In this document: piece by piece, positions 6,149-7,738 of the stretch
Numbering within the stretch: the first letter of the stretch is position 1
Layout of the letters: each line of letters starts with the position of its first letter
NCBI GenBank assembly: GCA_947442115.1
Contig: CANEVK010000134.1
Location: 1-7,738, forward strand
Source of the DNA: Bacteriovoracaceae bacterium
GTDB taxonomy: Bacteria > Bdellovibrionota > Bacteriovoracia > Bacteriovoracales > Bacteriovoracaceae
Direction of reading: 5' to 3'
Length of the DNA stretch: 7,738 bases
The notes under the pieces: generated by a model
Told to the model about the DNA's origin: nothing
Databases searched by the model: none
Seen by the model: only the letters and a program-made list of their open reading frames with translations
Translations under genes and position numbers: made by a program

Positions 6149-6811
6149 ATGAATTCAATTACAATAAGCACCATATCTGAGATTCCAGACCTCAGGGATC
6201 TTAAATCTAGGTTTATCGATCTCAAATCCATACTGTTTGATATGGATGGGACCTTATTTAACACTGAAAAATATCATGCGATTGCCCTAAAAAACCTTGG
6301 AGAGGAACTGAACATCCGTTCACCTCTAAGTGAAAAAGAAATGTTTCATTTAATGGTTGGTAAGGCAGATCATTTACTTTTTGATATTATTAAAGACTGG
6401 CCTCATTTTCCTGTTCATTTATCGGTAGAAGAATTTATCCAACGTAAAAACAATCATCTCCTCAATATTTTAAGTAAGACAAATAGCGAACAGTACTTCT
6501 CTGAAAAATTAAGATTTTTTTTAACAGAAATTAAAAAGAATAACTTTTTTATAGGGCTTGTAACATCCTCGGAGAAAATTATTACTCATGAATTATTAAA
6601 GTCATCTCAGATATCAGATCTTTTTAATTTTATCCTTACAAGAGATGATTCGCTTAAAGTTAAACCAGATCCATGGCCTTACCTTTACACGATCACTCAA
6701 TCTCGTTTTACACCACAAGAGACACTTATTTTTGAAGATTCCCAAGTTGGAATTGAAGCCGCTGAAAAATCCGGAGCAAATGTCTTAAAAGCAAATTGGT
6801 ATAGAGATTAA
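6149..6811 (+). CDS. HAD-superfamily hydrolase, beta-phosphoglucomutase-like
   Basis: This is a cytoplasmic phosphatase or phosphomutase of the haloacid dehalogenase superfamily, subfamily I with an alpha-helical cap between motifs I and II. Motif I is FDMDGT (residues 30-35; D31 nucleophile, D33 acid/base). Motif II is VTSS (138-141), motif III is K172 in LKVKPDP, and motif IV is FEDSQVG (195-201) with D197. All catalytic residues are present. The cap spans about 40-125. DMDG and the EDSxxGIEAA stretch resemble beta-phosphoglucomutase and sugar-phosphate phosphatases, but substrate cannot be told from sequence. The 220 residues are typical, except for a 25-residue N-terminal lead before the fold and a slightly short C-terminus ending NWYRD. 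There is no other ATG before motif I, so the start at 6149 is taken despite the missing ribosome site. The 3' end overlaps the convergent gene by four bases. Confidence 0.9.
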   Translation: MNSITISTISEIPDLRDLKSRFIDLKSILFDMDGTLFNTEKYHAIALKNLGEELNIRSPLSEKEMFHLMVGKADHLLFDIIKDWPHFPVHLSVEEFIQRKNNHLLNILSKTNSEQYFSEKLRFFLTEIKKNNFFIGLVTSSEKIITHELLKSSQISDLFNFILTRDDSLKVKPDPWPYLYTITQSRFTPQETLIFEDSQVGIEAAEKSGANVLKANWYRD

Positions 6812-7738
6812 GGTTTCAGGATTGAAATAATCCATTGATTATCAGTATGGGGCCCATTTTCAATTTTTATTTTTTCAGATTTCGTTTTAAATGAAGTGTC
6901 AATTTCATTGGAAACATAAAACTCATTACCTAAGACGCTCATCAGATTATAAAGACCGGCATGCTCTTGCATATCGATCATATACTTTAAAAAGAGTAGA
7001 GGAACAGGGCCAGAGGATGATCCTAACTTGTCATACACTTTCATTTCTTTGATTGCATCTCGAGTCATAAATGACTTCAGTTTTGTAGAAAGTAAATTGA
7101 GTGTATTAAGGCTGAAAACATAATCATATTTTAGTTTGTTCATATCAACACTAACCAAATCAAGATCCTGCTCGGCACGAAGTTCTGCAGCCAAAAGAAA
7201 AGCGCTCCTCTGAGGTGCAAGCTTTGTGTTGATATTAATATTTCCAGTTGTTTTTGGAACCTCAGGAACGAGTGCGCCTTGTACTAGAGCTTCATTTTTA
7301 ACTGTTGTTACTAATTTATCATCCGTTTTCAATTCCTCAGTAGCAAGCTTTGATATCTTTAAAGGCTGATCCATGACATGCAAATTTGTCAGTCCCTTAT
7401 CTTCAAATTCTTTACCTGAGCCATAAAAGAATACGCGACCTTGTATAAAACGTTCCTGATAAAGTCTCGAGAGATGCTCCTTCATTGGGGCAAATAGCTT
7501 AAAGAGGGATTTATACTTCACTTCACGGTGGCGAAAAGCGATAGAAAAGCGTCTTAAACATCCAATCGCCTCACCATCAATGTTGAAGGAGTTAATGATG
7601 TTAGACTGCGAAAGTAATTGAAAAGCCTCAGGGTTGTCTGAGAGGCCAAATAATTCATCCTTTTCTGAGCAAATAAGAGTCATGAGATCAACATCACGCT
7701 GGCAAGTTTTCTTTAGAGATTCACTATATGAATTTTCA
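6808..7738 (-). CDS. Unrecognised protein, 5' end beyond the window
   Basis: I do not recognise this protein. An ATG occurs at 7683, but the frame stays open from there to the window edge (18 further codons, including SYSESLKKTCQRDVDL), and no ribosome site precedes 7683. I therefore treat that Met as internal and the gene as partial, with 309 codons visible. Counting from that Met, residues 1-100 read as a folded, mixed helix/strand region with a basic helix (LRRFSIAFRHREVKYKSLF, 43-61). Residues 115-157 are a Thr/Pro/Asn/Lys-rich linker. Residues 160-291 form a second domain ending QWIISILKP. No signal peptide, membrane helix or catalytic motif is evident in the visible part. The two-domain layout with a flexible linker suggests a sensory or regulatory protein, but this is only an impression. 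Confidence 0.78.
   Translation of the reverse strand, partial: ENSYSESLKKTCQRDVDLMTLICSEKDELFGLSDNPEAFQLLSQSNIINSFNIDGEAIGCLRRFSIAFRHREVKYKSLFKLFAPMKEHLSRLYQERFIQGRVFFYGSGKEFEDKGLTNLHVMDQPLKISKLATEELKTDDKLVTTVKNEALVQGALVPEVPKTTGNININTKLAPQRSAFLLAAELRAEQDLDLVSVDMNKLKYDYVFSLNTLNLLSTKLKSFMTRDAIKEMKVYDKLGSSSGPVPLLFLKYMIDMQEHAGLYNLMSVLGNEFYVSNEIDTSFKTKSEKIKIENGPHTDNQWIISILKP

Noticed and set aside
6808..7683. Complete gene starting at the ATG at 7683
   Set aside because: No ribosome site precedes it and the frame continues open for 18 codons to the window edge.

Overview
The window is AT-rich, densely packed chromosomal DNA holding nine protein-coding genes. Seven are complete and one is cut at each edge. 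I see no RNA genes, transposons, prophage genes or CRISPR repeats. Lineage can only be inferred. An aerobic-type heme gene, a CpaF-type ATPase, a DUF6178-like protein (a family I associate with Deltaproteobacteria in the old sense) and an AT-rich genome together fit Bdellovibrionota, for example the Bacteriovorax/Halobacteriovorax/Peredibacter side. That placement is a guess.

Layout from left to right. Bases 1-626 (+) hold the 3' part of an OmpR/PhoB-type response regulator. It is followed after one base by hemE (uroporphyrinogen decarboxylase, 628-1650, +). Converging on hemE is a two-gene minus-strand operon, 3382 down to 1652: a divergent HDOD-like protein, then a CpaF/TadA-type secretion ATPase. 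Across a 91-bp divergent promoter region, a plus-strand pair of unrecognised, translationally coupled small genes (3474-3968 and 3968-4330) runs the other way. It meets a 574-residue DUF6178-like protein (6051-4327, -) tail to tail. A second divergent region of 97 bp leads to a HAD-superfamily phosphatase/mutase (6149-6811, +). That gene overlaps the 3' end of an unrecognised minus-strand gene (6808 to the right edge), whose true N-terminus lies outside the window.

Functional picture. The regulator and hemE probably share a transcript. The HDOD-like protein and the ATPase probably do too, which suggests a regulatory partner for an ATPase that powers a pilus or secretion machine encoded elsewhere. 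The other four genes have no clear joint role. All three convergent gene pairs end within one base of each other or overlap by 4 bp, so there is no free space for conventional terminators. The two divergent regions hold the best regulatory signals: a symmetric -10 element that could serve both directions (around 3428), and an inverted repeat (6097-6121) next to a possible leaderless promoter for the HAD gene.

I found no convincing defence, toxin or mobile system. The best candidates for undescribed biology are the HDOD-like/CpaF pair and the two coupled small genes.
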